A program made the position numbers and the translations under genes. From contig OZ022245.1 of the NCBI GenBank assembly GCA_963978895.1, positions 7,252,542-7,316,541 on the forward strand: 64,000 nt of DNA, read 5' to 3'. Origin of the DNA: Erpobdella octoculata. Lineage: Eukaryota; Annelida; Clitellata; Hirudinida; Erpobdellidae. Positions 9,533-19,923 of the stretch are shown piece by piece (positions within the stretch are counted from its first letter, which is position 1; every line of letters begins with the position of its first letter). The notes below the pieces were generated by a model. That model was given only the letters and a program-made list of their open reading frames with translations, searched no databases and was not told where the DNA came from.

Positions 9533-11158
9533 TTAATCGTCGGCGATTTCCAGCGGAGAGAGATGGCTAATCGCTCGTGTCAGGACAGTTTGACCCACTT
9601 GAACTTTCACTACTCGTACATGACCATCTTTGCCAGGCATCACGTCAACAACTCTTCCAAGTGGCCACTGTCCTCTTGCAGTGTCGGAGTTCATCACTAT
9701 TACGACGTCACCAATCGCAAAGTCCCGCTTAACAGAGTTCCATTTCTTTCGTGAACTCAGTCCGGGGATCCATTCCTGAAGCCACCGCTGCCAGAAATGT
9801 CTAATAAGTTCTTGTACTCGTCTCCAACGTCGTCTTACGTGATTCAAGTTGTTTACCGGTTCTATTACTGGTGCAGCTTGATGACCCAGTTCTCCGTGTA
9901 GAAAATGGCTTGGTGTTAACGGAATGATATCTCTCGAACTCGATGATTTATATGTTAATGGACGTGAATTCAGAAGTGCCTCAGCTCCGATGAAGGCACT
10001 TGATAATTCTTCGTCCGTAACATCGGCACGTCCAAGTATAGCATAAACTGCGCGTTTAGCTGCTTTAATCATAATTTCAAACACGCCACCGAAATGAGGT
10101 GCAACCGGAGGATTGAAATTCCACTTTACTGAATGCGACGATGTAGATTTCACAATCTTCTTTTGATTCCATTGAGATATAAGTTCGTTGAGCTCATGAA
10201 CGGCTCCAACAAAATTGCGTCCGTTATCGGATGTAAATTCATTAGGCCATCCTCTACGATTTGCGAAACGATAAAGCGCATTCAAAAACGAATCGGTGTC
10301 AAGTCCATACGCCATTTCCAAATGGACTGCTCTGGTAGCCATGCACGTAAACAAGCACAGGTAACGTTTTTCGCGACTTTTACCTCTACCACGGATTGTA
10401 ATGAATGGCCCTGCAAAATCTAGTGCCGTGTGACTAAAAGTGCATAACGGTTCTGGTGCCTTTAGTCTGGAAATCGGAAGTGGTGCCATTATTTGATTTG
10501 TGGCTTTTGCATTTCTTCTTTTGCATTCCATGCAAACATATTGATATTCACGAATAGCTTCACGTGCCGACAGGATCCAGTATCTTTTCGAAAGTTTTGC
10601 CAACAGATGATTAATTCCACAAATATGAGCTCCTTGTTCGTGTTCAAACTTGATGATTAATTGTGTAATACTATGTTTCTTCGGTAGTATTATCGGATAT
10701 TTTGTATCGTAATGCAACATTTCTGCATTCACTAATCGACTGTTGCTTCTCATCAATCCGTCTTCATCAAGTTGAGGATTTAATACAAGTAATTTGCTGC
10801 ATTTTGGTAACGGTTTTCTTTGTAGCAATGCGCGATATTCATTTTCGAAAGCTTCTTGTTGGCAAGACTTTAATAACAAAACTTCGGACTCGTTCAATTC
10901 ATCTGAATTTAATTCGCCTTTGATTCGGTTCTGTTTCACCAACTGAGAATTGTCGATAAATCTTATGATCCATGATACAATTCTCACAAGACGAATCCAA
11001 CTAGAATATCTGTCTGGGTTTAATCTTTCTTTTTCACGATTTACAGATTCACGATTTTCATTTTTGCCTCCGATTTTGTTAATTCTCAACTCGATTTTCC
11101 TTTCTACGGCCTGGGAAGAATTGACACTAATCGATTCCTTCAAGGTTTTGCTGCAGCT
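9533..11158 (-). CDS. BEL integrase ORF (H2C2, DDE core, DUF5641-like tail)
   Basis: The frame is open from 11158 without an ATG at its beginning; the first long part is Asn/Lys/Glu rich. The family text starts at RYSSWIRLVRIVSWIIRF, normally found just after RNase H in BEL pol. Next come a zinc-binding H2C2 module (FEHEQGAHICGINHLL ... YVCMECKRR) and an integrase core with LDFAGPF, TSDNGRNFVGA and PVAPHFGGVFEIMIKAAKRAV (the D, D and E positions). The C-terminal region (WNSVKRDFAIGDVVIVMN, GQWPLGRVVDVMPG) matches the DUF5641 tail of BEL integrases. The frame overlaps the end of the gag-protease ORF by 19 nt in the -1 frame, so it would need frameshifting or re-initiation. The integrase looks intact. 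Confidence 0.85.
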   Translation of the reverse strand, partial: SCSKTLKESISVNSSQAVERKIELRINKIGGKNENRESVNREKERLNPDRYSSWIRLVRIVSWIIRFIDNSQLVKQNRIKGELNSDELNESEVLLLKSCQQEAFENEYRALLQRKPLPKCSKLLVLNPQLDEDGLMRSNSRLVNAEMLHYDTKYPIILPKKHSITQLIIKFEHEQGAHICGINHLLAKLSKRYWILSAREAIREYQYVCMECKRRNAKATNQIMAPLPISRLKAPEPLCTFSHTALDFAGPFITIRGRGKSREKRYLCLFTCMATRAVHLEMAYGLDTDSFLNALYRFANRRGWPNEFTSDNGRNFVGAVHELNELISQWNQKKIVKSTSSHSVKWNFNPPVAPHFGGVFEIMIKAAKRAVYAILGRADVTDEELSSAFIGAEALLNSRPLTYKSSSSRDIIPLTPSHFLHGELGHQAAPVIEPVNNLNHVRRRWRRVQELIRHFWQRWLQEWIPGLSSRKKWNSVKRDFAIGDVVIVMNSDTARGQWPLGRVVDVMPGKDGHVRVVKVQVGQTVLTRAISHLSPLEIADD

Positions 11159-14100
11159 TCATGTTCTGAAGCTTGGTTTTCAATTCTCAATATTAAAGCT
11201 AACTCATCGAGAACAGCTCTATCGTTTTGAAAGCTTGATCTTTTTTGTACCGAGTCTCTCGCAGATAACATTCCTTGAATTCTTCCCGAATTATTTAAGC
11301 AGCTCAAGTTTCCATTATTTTCACCAGCTTCTACAATAATATCGCTTATTTTATTCACTACATCAGTTTGGTCACAAAATTCATCAAGAACTTCGCGCTC
11401 AAGTTTAGTAGATTCGTTGAGACTTATCTGGTTGTCGATCAGTGATATTTTAATTTCAACTAAATTCGAAGCGCTCAAACCTGGTTTATTATTTACTTTC
11501 AACTCAAAGTCATCTTCCCTGCTTGCTTGATGGAATTCGTCGCTGCTGGGCGGCTTTCGGCACTTGCAAGTTCCAAGAGCTTCCGAAACAGATCTTCTTC
11601 CGACGCGCAATGACAACGACACCTCTTTGAAACATGCACCTCCGAGTTCTACAATGACCGTACCTCCTTGAAGTTTGGAACTTTCAGAAAGAAAGCTGGC
11701 ATGTCGGCAATTTGGTTGATTTATACTAATTCCATCGTTGACCTGAGAACCACTCTTGTCGATAACGTTGACGACCTCATTTTTCTGATCGTTCATCTCG
11801 CTGGTGCCTGCATCTTTATCTCGACTATCATTTCTCAAGTTATTTTCCACGTTATCAGAACGTTTTGAATCGTGAGAAAGACAAGTTTCAGCAAGTTTAT
11901 TATCATCATCACCATCATCAGCCGTTACAAAGATACTGCTCTTCACGTTATTAGAACCGTTCTCATTAGATTCAGTAAGTATGTTTTCATTACCAGGAAA
12001 TACATCGTCATCGTCGCCAACATGCATTTTTGTTGCTTGATCTAAAATTGACATCGTGTCGTTCTTTGTTGTCATTTCTTCTACTTCCCAAAATTTGCGC
12101 AGTGCTAAACCGAGATCGGCTTCTTTCTGAATCAAATACGTGTATGCAAAAGATGTCTGGAATTGGTTTTGATGTGGCGATGACGCTCCAACACAAGTCC
12201 ATCCGAGCGGAGTCAATCTTGCAATAGGTGCACCTTTTTTGCCACGCACCTCCTGTCGAGAAAAATGTAAATCTGCATAATCTAATCCTATGAGCATATC
12301 GATCTTTGCACGCGGTTCAATATATGGAAACTTGATGTTACGTAGATGCGGCCATTTCATCTGAAACATCTTCCAATCTACCGCTTTCATATCACCAGTG
12401 ACTTTTTTTGTTGTGAAGGCATTTATTTTCATCTTAATTACACGATTCAAACTTTGAAGTTCCACCTCCACTGCTTGTGTCTGGAAACCAGCTCGATGAC
12501 CATTTAGCATACTCACAGTAACATGACGTGAACTGCCGAGGAGACCAAGTTCTGCAACAACGTCGGAGTTTATGTAGGTTTTGGTCGACCCGTCGTCAAG
12601 TAAAGCGTTGATCTTTATTGACTTGAACCCATTTCTTAGAATAACTGGCACGGTTCGTAATGCAATCACGTTGTTATTTCCTGGTTCAGTCGCTGTCATT
12701 GTTACGTTTTCTTGTTTGTTATCGTTGGCTTCTCCCCTTCGTACGTTAGCAAGAGGTCGAACAGAAGTAAGTTGACGATTCTCATATCTACCGTGGAGAA
12801 GTCGATGATGAGTGTTCATACAACCCTCTAGACCGCACAACCGACTGCGTGTGCATGTTGAGCCTCTATGCGATGAACCCAAACACCGAAAACAGAGATG
12901 TTTTTCTATGGCAAGCTTCCATCTGCTGTCGACAGTTTTTTGGCTGAACACTTCGCATTTCCAGATTGGATGGTATCCACCGCAGCATTCACAAGTCTTC
13001 GTTGTTACATCATCATTTTGTCCAAAATACGAAGATGATTGTAGATTCGGATTACGACGTTGAGAACTGACTTCAATTTTTGATAGTCCATGAACCACTT
13101 CGGATGCAATTGTTCGAAATTCTGCTTCTTGCAGTACGAAATGACGCAGATTTTCTACATTTTCGACTCTTTGATGTTCAAATAGCCAACGCTGAAAAGA
13201 CGCATTCATGACTTCGTCCATTTTTTTAATAATCTTGTGGTACATTGAACCACAACCCAGTTCATCATATCGACCAGATTCACGTAAGTTGATTACAGTC
13301 AAATCGAGAAGATCGGCAAATCTATCTAGATCGATGGCACTACCAGCTCTAAGCGGACGAAAGTTATCTACGGCTTCAAGCTGCAAGGCAACTTGTCGAC
13401 GAATGCCACCAAACTTTCTTTCTAAACGTTGCTTTGCTGCCTCGTAACTTTCCGCTGAATGTCCTAGGTTTTCCACAACTTTCAAGGCGTCACCGCTAAG
13501 GTACTGACGTAACTGAAGCAATTTATATTCAGCGGACATTGGAGCTTTGTCAATGCATGCAATAAAGGCTGCTTTCCACGCTTCATATTTTGATTTGTCT
13601 CCGTTAAATACAGGAATTGATACCTTTTTTAGCTGCCGCCACAAGTCATGACCGACATCGCTGGCTGTTGGTTGAACGGAAGAATGATGGTTTGCGATAC
13701 TCGGCTGAGCCTGGGGGAGAAAGCTTGCTGAGTGAACGCGGTAGTCGTTAGTGGTGGTAGATAATGGAACGAAACAGCCATGGGATGAGAAGGGGACGAC
13801 AGTTGGTGCAGTTCTTGACGTCCAGACATTCGAAGACATTAATCCAGCTTCGGACGATCTTAAGTTGGCAGATGACTGAGGACGAGGAGATGATTGTCTT
13901 TTGCTATTTTCTAAAAAATGTTCTGCTTTTTCCATTATTGTAGAAAACTCAGTTTCTAGAGTAGCAATATTTTTCTGTATTTGCTGTTCTTTCAACGTTT
14001 CGCTTATCTCCGCATAATAACCTAACAGGTTTTCCATACTTTCTATTGCATGCATTTCTATCTCCGTAATACGTTCCTGTCTATCTTCAATTTCTGCAAT

Positions 14101-14259
14101 TTTAGACACGTCGTTACTGTTTAGCAATTTTTTCAACTGAAAATATTCACGAGTAAATTGTGCTCTGGCTTTGCACATTACAGCTTGCATTTCGTTTTCC
14201 TTTTCTTGAATGAGCATAGTCTCGCTTTCGTCTATCTCTGAATTCGCCTTATTCGACAT
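11140..14259 (-). CDS. BEL Gag-protease polyprotein with unusual acidic tail, 1039 aa
   Basis: It starts at ATG 14259 (MSNKANSEIDES). Residues 1-125 look coiled-coil. Then comes a DUF1759-type Gag domain (VSIPVFNGDKSKYEAWKAAF), zinc-binding cysteines (CECCGGYHPIWKC; LCFRCLGSSHRGSTC) and a DUF1758-type aspartic protease (ALLDDGSTKTYINSDVVAEL; MLIGLDYADLH). At about residue 721 the text LRKFWEVEE, which leads into reverse transcriptase in normal BEL pol, appears. Instead of RT, about 310 residues rich in Asp, Asn, Ser and Glu follow to the stop, with no RT motif such as YVDD. The frame has no stop or shift, so this is an intact ORF rather than a wreck. What the tail does is unknown. Confidence 0.85.
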   Translation of the reverse strand: MSNKANSEIDESETMLIQEKENEMQAVMCKARAQFTREYFQLKKLLNSNDVSKIAEIEDRQERITEIEMHAIESMENLLGYYAEISETLKEQQIQKNIATLETEFSTIMEKAEHFLENSKRQSSPRPQSSANLRSSEAGLMSSNVWTSRTAPTVVPFSSHGCFVPLSTTTNDYRVHSASFLPQAQPSIANHHSSVQPTASDVGHDLWRQLKKVSIPVFNGDKSKYEAWKAAFIACIDKAPMSAEYKLLQLRQYLSGDALKVVENLGHSAESYEAAKQRLERKFGGIRRQVALQLEAVDNFRPLRAGSAIDLDRFADLLDLTVINLRESGRYDELGCGSMYHKIIKKMDEVMNASFQRWLFEHQRVENVENLRHFVLQEAEFRTIASEVVHGLSKIEVSSQRRNPNLQSSSYFGQNDDVTTKTCECCGGYHPIWKCEVFSQKTVDSRWKLAIEKHLCFRCLGSSHRGSTCTRSRLCGLEGCMNTHHRLLHGRYENRQLTSVRPLANVRRGEANDNKQENVTMTATEPGNNNVIALRTVPVILRNGFKSIKINALLDDGSTKTYINSDVVAELGLLGSSRHVTVSMLNGHRAGFQTQAVEVELQSLNRVIKMKINAFTTKKVTGDMKAVDWKMFQMKWPHLRNIKFPYIEPRAKIDMLIGLDYADLHFSRQEVRGKKGAPIARLTPLGWTCVGASSPHQNQFQTSFAYTYLIQKEADLGLALRKFWEVEEMTTKNDTMSILDQATKMHVGDDDDVFPGNENILTESNENGSNNVKSSIFVTADDGDDDNKLAETCLSHDSKRSDNVENNLRNDSRDKDAGTSEMNDQKNEVVNVIDKSGSQVNDGISINQPNCRHASFLSESSKLQGGTVIVELGGACFKEVSLSLRVGRRSVSEALGTCKCRKPPSSDEFHQASREDDFELKVNNKPGLSASNLVEIKISLIDNQISLNESTKLEREVLDEFCDQTDVVNKISDIIVEAGENNGNLSCLNNSGRIQGMLSARDSVQKRSSFQNDRAVLDELALILRIENQASEHEAAAKP

Positions 14260-14321
14260 TTTCGATAATTATTTCGTAATAACGTTTCAAAATTTGACTT
14301 CGGAATAGACTATACTATAAA

Positions 14322-14337
14322 CCACGCTCTGCTACCA
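14322..14337 (-). other. Candidate primer-binding site of the BEL element
   Basis: On the minus strand TGGTAGCAGAGCGTGG lies five bases downstream of the 5' LTR. TGG at this position would pair with a tRNA CCA end. The tRNA was not identified. Confidence 0.55.
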
Positions 14338-14341
14338 AATT

Positions 14342-14696
<355 letters not shown>

Positions 14697-14720
14697 TTTG
14701 TGAGTCTGTCTGTGAGCCTA

Positions 14721-14880
14721 GGCATTTAAGGCATATTTCGGAATAATATCTTCTTTTAAACAAGTTTTGTTGAACATTCTAGTCCATTCTGCATTAACAA
14801 GCTTCTTAACAAAAGTTTTGAAGAGTAATGATTCAACACTTTTATTAACTTGGGCTAACTGGCCAGTTTCAGACGTATAC
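14721..14880 (-). pseudogene. Penelope-like N-terminal fragment next to (TA)n
   Basis: The minus-strand peptide contains ESLLFKTFVKKLVNAEWTRM then [14 protein letters not shown] and a stop. It is a relative of the fragment at 60157-60355 ([14 protein letters not shown]...[10 protein letters not shown]). The pattern KL..a...FL..C...iIPK is typical of the N-terminal part of Penelope-like element proteins. Both copies end against a (TA)n tract. The family assignment is from memory of the pattern and is tentative. Confidence 0.45.
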
Positions 14881-14881
14881 A

Positions 14882-15073
14882 TCTTCAGAGCGGGAACGGG
14901 AAAGCGTTTTTGGCCCCCCTGAACCGGGGGATCAGAGTATGGAGTACAAACCTTCTTAACGTTCTTCCTCTGTATGAGAACTACCTCATTGCCAAATTTC
15001 ATCAAGATCGTACCAGCGGTTTAGATTTCTATAAGAGACAAACAATCCAACAAATATTCATCTATATATACCT
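14882..15073 (-). repeat. Helitron-like family 1 fragment, reverse
   Basis: GCGGGAACGGGAAAGCG followed by CCCCTGAACCGGGGGATCAG and the stretch ATTGCCAAATTTCATCAAGATCG repeats, in inverted order, the block at 5770-5910 of the family 1 element. It is truncated on both sides. Confidence 0.55.
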
Positions 15074-16732
15074 ACTAGCAGTGCCCGTAGCGGCTTCGCT
15101 CGCATGAAATTAGAGAGTTTGAACCGTGCATCCATAGTAGAGATCAATTTTTTAGGTCTCGGCTCGGCCCGTCGACAACTTAGCCCAGCCCGTTTTAAAA
15201 ACCTAAACTCCTGGCCCGGAACAGCCCGTTTGAATTAGGCCCGGCCCATTCTTACAGGCCTAGAAGTTCTATATACTTGATGAAAAACTTCGGCCCGTCC
15301 CACCTTGACTTCAGGTTTGGCCCGGCCCAACTGAAGACCCTAAAATCACTAAAATATCTATATACTTGGTGAAAAACCTCGGCCAGTCCCATTTTGATTT
15401 AAGGTTTGGCCTGGCCCGTGTGAAGACTCTAAAACAACGGCTTGGCCCAACCGGTGATAAACTGGACTTAGCTACTTTTAACCGGCACAAAACTTCAAAA
15501 TACTAATTTTTACATTTGTAGCACTTACAGTTTTTGAGTAGCAGTTATTTTGAAATCAAATAACCCTTATTTCCACCCCACATTTGAGGTCCTGGAAACC
15601 AAATTTGTAAAAAATGTTGAAACACTTATACCTATCATTATTTTTTGAGTTAATACTAAATACTAATTTTGACATCTGTAGCATTCACAGTTTTTGAGTA
15701 GCAGTTACTTTAAAAACCAAAGAAACCTTTTTCCACCCCACATTTGAGATCATGAAAACCAAAATTTCATATATCCTTATTTTTAGAGTAGAAACTAAAT
15801 ACTAATTTTTACTTTTGTAGCATTTACAGTTTTTGAGTAGCAGTTACTTTAAACACCAAGTAACCCAATTTTCCACCCCACATTTGAGGTCCTGAAAACC
15901 AAATTTTCAAAAAATAGTGAAACACGTATATCATTATTTTTAGAGTAGAAACTAAATACTAATTTTTACTTTTGTAGCATTTACAGTTTTTGAGTATCAG
16001 TTACTTTAAAAACCAAGTAATCCTATTGTCCAGCCCAAATTTAAGGTCCTGGAAACCAAATTTATAAAAAAAATGGTGAAACACGTATATCTTTATTTTT
16101 AGAATAGAAACTAAATACTAATTTTTAAATCTGTGGTATTTACAGTTTTTGAGTAGCAGTTACTTTAAAAAACAAATAACCCTATTTTCCACCCCACATT
16201 TGAAGTCCTGGAAATCAAATTTTCAAAAAATGCTAAAACACGTATTTCATTATTTTTGGAGTAGAAACTAAATACTAATTTTTACTCCTGTAGCATTAAC
16301 AGTTTTTGAGTAGAAGCTACTTTAAAAACCAAATAACCCAATTTTCCAACCCACATTTGAGGTCCGGGAAACCGAATTTTCAAAAAATGGTGAAACACGT
16401 ATCTTTTTATTTTTCAAAAAGAATCTATATACCAAATTTCAAAATCTCCTCATTTTTGGTTTTCGAAATATACATTGTTTTAGAAAAAAGTTTGTTTTCC
16501 AGTTTTTTCCCCTCAGGAGCAAAATTTTCAAAAATCCTTTCTTAGCGGATGTTTACGCTATAAAAGTAATATAAGTTCCAAATTTCACGTTCCTAGGATG
16601 AGGCGTTTGAGCTCGGCGTTGATTATCAGTCAGTCATCTGTCAGTCAGTCAGTCAGTCAGTCAGTCAGTCAGTCAGTCAGTCAGTCAGTCAGTCAGTCAG
16701 TCAGTCAGGACATGTTCTTTTATATATATAGA
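15074..16732 (-). mobile_element. Helitron-like element, family 2, left half of a palindrome
   Basis: Read on the minus strand it begins TCTATATATATAAAAGAACA (5' TC preceded by A) and ends AGCGAAGCCGCTACGGGCAC then TGCTAG followed by T. The GC stem plus CTAG|T is a Helitron-type 3' terminus. The interior has a (GTCA)n tract (16626-16709), then about six units of a 158-bp tandem repeat (about 15480-16420) recognisable by CAGTTTTTGAGTAG, then GGCCCGGCCC-rich sequence. No protein is encoded. An inverted copy follows directly (16733-18113). Confidence 0.65.
16626..16709. repeat. (CAGT)n microsatellite
   Basis: About 20 units of CAGT close to the axis of the palindrome; the right arm keeps only three or four units (CTGACTGACTGACTG at 16746-16760). 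Confidence 0.95.
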
Positions 16733-18113
16733 TAAAAGAACATGTCCTGACTGACTGACTGATAATCAACGCCTAGCTCAAACGCCTCATCCTAGGAACG
16801 TGAAATTTTGAACTTATATTACTTTTATTGCGTAAGCATCCACTAAGAAAGGATTTTTGAAAATTTTGCTCTTGAAGGGAAGAAACTGGAAAACAAACTT
16901 TTTTCTAAAACAATGTATATCTCGAAAACCAAAAATGAGATTTTAAAATTTGGAATATGGATTCTTCTTGAAAAATAAAAAGATACGTGTTTCACCATTT
17001 TTTGAAAATTCGGTTTCCCGGACCTCAAATGTGGGTTGGAAAATTGGGTTATTTGGTTTTTAAAGTAGCTGCTACTCAAAAACTGTGAATGCTACAGGAG
17101 TAAAAATTAGTATTTAGTTTCTACTCCAAAAATAATGAAATACGTGTTTTAGCATTTTTTGAAAATTTGGTTTCCAGGACTTCAAATGTGGGGTGGAAAA
17201 TATGGTTATTTGTTTTTTAAAGTAGCTGCTATTCAAAAACTGTAAATACCACAGATGTAAAAATTAGTATTTAGTTTCTATTCTAAAAATAAAGATATAC
17301 GTGTTTTACCATTTTTTTAAAATTTGGTTTCCAGGACCTCACATGTGGAGTGGAAAATAAGGTTATTTGGTTTTTAATGTAACTGCTACAGGAGTAAAAA
17401 TTTTTATTTGGTTTCTACTCCAGAAATAATGATATACGTGTTTTACCATTTTTTGAAAATTTGGTTTCCAGGACTTCAAATATGGGGTGGAAAATAGGGT
17501 TGCTTGGTTTTTAAAGTAACTGCTACTCAAAAACTGCAAATGCTACAAAAGTAAAATTTAGTTTCTACTCTAAAAATAATGATATGTGTTTCACCATTTT
17601 TTGAAAATTTGGTTTCCAGGACCTCAAATGTGAAGTGGAAAAAGGGTTATTTGATTTTAAAATAACTGCTAATCAAAAACTGTAAGTGCTATAGATGTGA
17701 AAATTAGTATTTTGAGGTTTTGTGCCGGTTAAAAGTTCAGTTTATCACCGGACGGACGGGCCAAGCCGTTATTTTAGGGTCTTCATACGACCCTGCCCAA
17801 ACATTAAATCAAGGTGGGACGGGCCGAGATTTTTAACAAAGTATTTTAGTGATTTTAGGGGTTCAGACGGGCCGGGCTAAACCTGAAGTCAAGGTGGGAC
17901 GGGCCGAAGTTTTTCATCAGGTATATAGAACTTCCAGGCCTGTAAAAACGGGCCGTGCCGGGCCAGGAATTTCGGTTTTTGAAACGGGCTGGACCAAGTT
18001 GTCGACGGGCCGAGCCGAGACCTACAAAATTGATCCATGCAGTACTCTACTATGTATGCACGGTTCAAATTCTTTAATTTCATGCGAGCGAAGCCGCTAC
18101 GGGCACTGCTAGT
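16733..18113 (+). mobile_element. Helitron-like element, family 2, right half of a palindrome
   Basis: It starts TAAAAGAACATGTCCTGACT and ends AGCGAAGCCGCTACGGGCAC, TGCTAG, T at 18113. The order of parts mirrors the left half: short GACT repeat, about five 158-bp units (about 16840-17710), then GGGCCGG-rich sequence. The arms are homologous but diverged by substitutions and indels, so they are two insertions or an old inversion rather than a fresh duplication. One unit of the same 158-bp repeat is also found at 54380-54445. Confidence 0.65.
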
Positions 18114-19225
18114 TTATATATATGTATATATATAAATATATACGGTACGGTACTGCACAGTATAGTAGAGTACAATATGATACAACACAGTACAGAAAAC
18201 TTATAGAAACAGAAAATGTTAACTCAAGAACAGGTGTGCAATTAGGAAGTATTTTTACTTTTTCCCCATTAAGGAGTTATTTGTAAGATCTGCTTTGAAC
18301 TCTGACGCTAAGTCTTATTGCAATTTTGCTCCAAAAAAATTCTGGGATCAATGGATTACACGAAGAGACATATCATTCAAAAGGTACATTTGGATTAACT
18401 TGCAAAATTGAGAAGTCTGTAGGCGGTATAAATAGGTTGTTATTAGAATCAACCATCGATCATGACTTTGACAATGTAACTGCAATGAAGTCAAAAACCA
18501 TTGCTAGAAATCTTTTTTATTCTGAATACACCATTAATAACTGATCTACAATCTTGAAAGTGTGGAATAAAAACTTCCAATCGTTCCCACCATGCCATTC
18601 AAAACAGTGTAAAAAAATAAAAGCAAGTGTTTATAGACAGATGTCTCAAAAGATATCAGGTCGATGTAGAGTTTGTAAAGAGATGTCTCAAATGACGTCA
18701 GATCGATGCATGCCTATTTCTACGAACCAGTGCATGGTGGACTACTGGCCTAGAATAGTCCATAATTCCGTATTCCAGAACAACATTCTGAAGGATAGGA
18801 GCACCAACCGCAGCCTCCTAGCTATCATTGGTTCTGTGTATCGCACGTCTTCTGACAACAGGATCACCGTGTTGATCAACAGATCTTTCAACACGAAATG
18901 CAGCTGTGGGATATTGAAAACATTCCATATTAAATATGTTTAACTTTCTAAATAAATTTCAAATTCAATTCTTTAATATATTTACTTTGCTCCTGATCAC
19001 CTTTCTTTTTAGGTAAGATGAGAACTCCTGTAACAAACTGTACAGTAGTTGTACTACCATGACACAAAAGACGGTTGCTTCCCCTGTCTAGACTGATCAC
19101 GAGCCAACCAAAGCTGGCAGTAACGGGAGGTATGATCTCAAAGTCATCGAAACTAGAACTCCCATAGGTTATATTGTAAGCCATGTTTTCTGTGAATTTT
19201 TAAAGTTAAAGACATTATTAGTCCA
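18114..19225. other. Interval without a supported gene
   Basis: It begins with a short TA tract and CGGTACGGTACT repeats (18140-18200). Open frames exist on both strands (for example a minus-strand 78-codon frame at 18948-19184 beginning MAYNITYGSSSFDDFEI), but none shows a family I recognise. The minus-strand one has ordinary protein composition and could be an exon; I could not connect it to others. Confidence 0.4.
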
Positions 19226-19923
19226 TAGGCCAGGTATACTTTATCTCCCCCCTGGGGGGGGGAACCGCCACCTACACTATAATATAGTATATATCTTCAG
19301 AATTGATAATCTGCTTGTTTGCCTCATAGCAAGTGGTGGAAGCTCGAAATATTTGAAGAATAAGAGAGCCAAAATACGGTGCTCAACACTGCTAAAATGA
19401 GTAAAAGTGACTAGCGAAATATAATATACAATGTTTAAATAAATTAAAAAAATATGTTTAAAAAATTTATTAAACTATATAAATACAATTCAAACATTTT
19501 TAAATGTTTAAATTTAATTTTAATGCTAAAAATTACTTTGTTTATTCTGGAAATTGCTACATCATATGCTCTTTTCTGCTGAGTTGTTGAATGAAATTGG
19601 ACGCTTTGCTCTTTAAAAAAGTTGAGTTATTGTTTTTACAATACCACAGTGTGGATTACCTTACAGCTTGATATCAGTATAAAATTTGATTTGTTTTTCA
19701 ATTTTATATTAAAAATAACATTTACTTAATTTTACTACTTAAGCGCCTTTCCGAAATACTTGTTTTTTTACAAGGGCGCGATATATTAATTATTTGGTAT
19801 TGTATTACATTTTAAACTATTTAAAGGTTTACAGGTCACTTTAGTTAGTTGCTTTCTAGAGTGTGAAGGTGATAGTAGTAGTTATAGTTTTAGTTTAGGA
19901 GGTTTTGATCTGATAGGCTAATA

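Noticed and set aside
12008..13829. Several smaller frames on both strands within the BEL Gag-protease region
   Set aside because: They are shadows of the 1039-aa frame without domain similarity.
15480..17720. Regularly spaced repeats that could be taken for a CRISPR array
   Set aside because: The whole 158-bp unit is repeated without unique spacers, the arms are inverted copies of each other, and the context is an animal genome.
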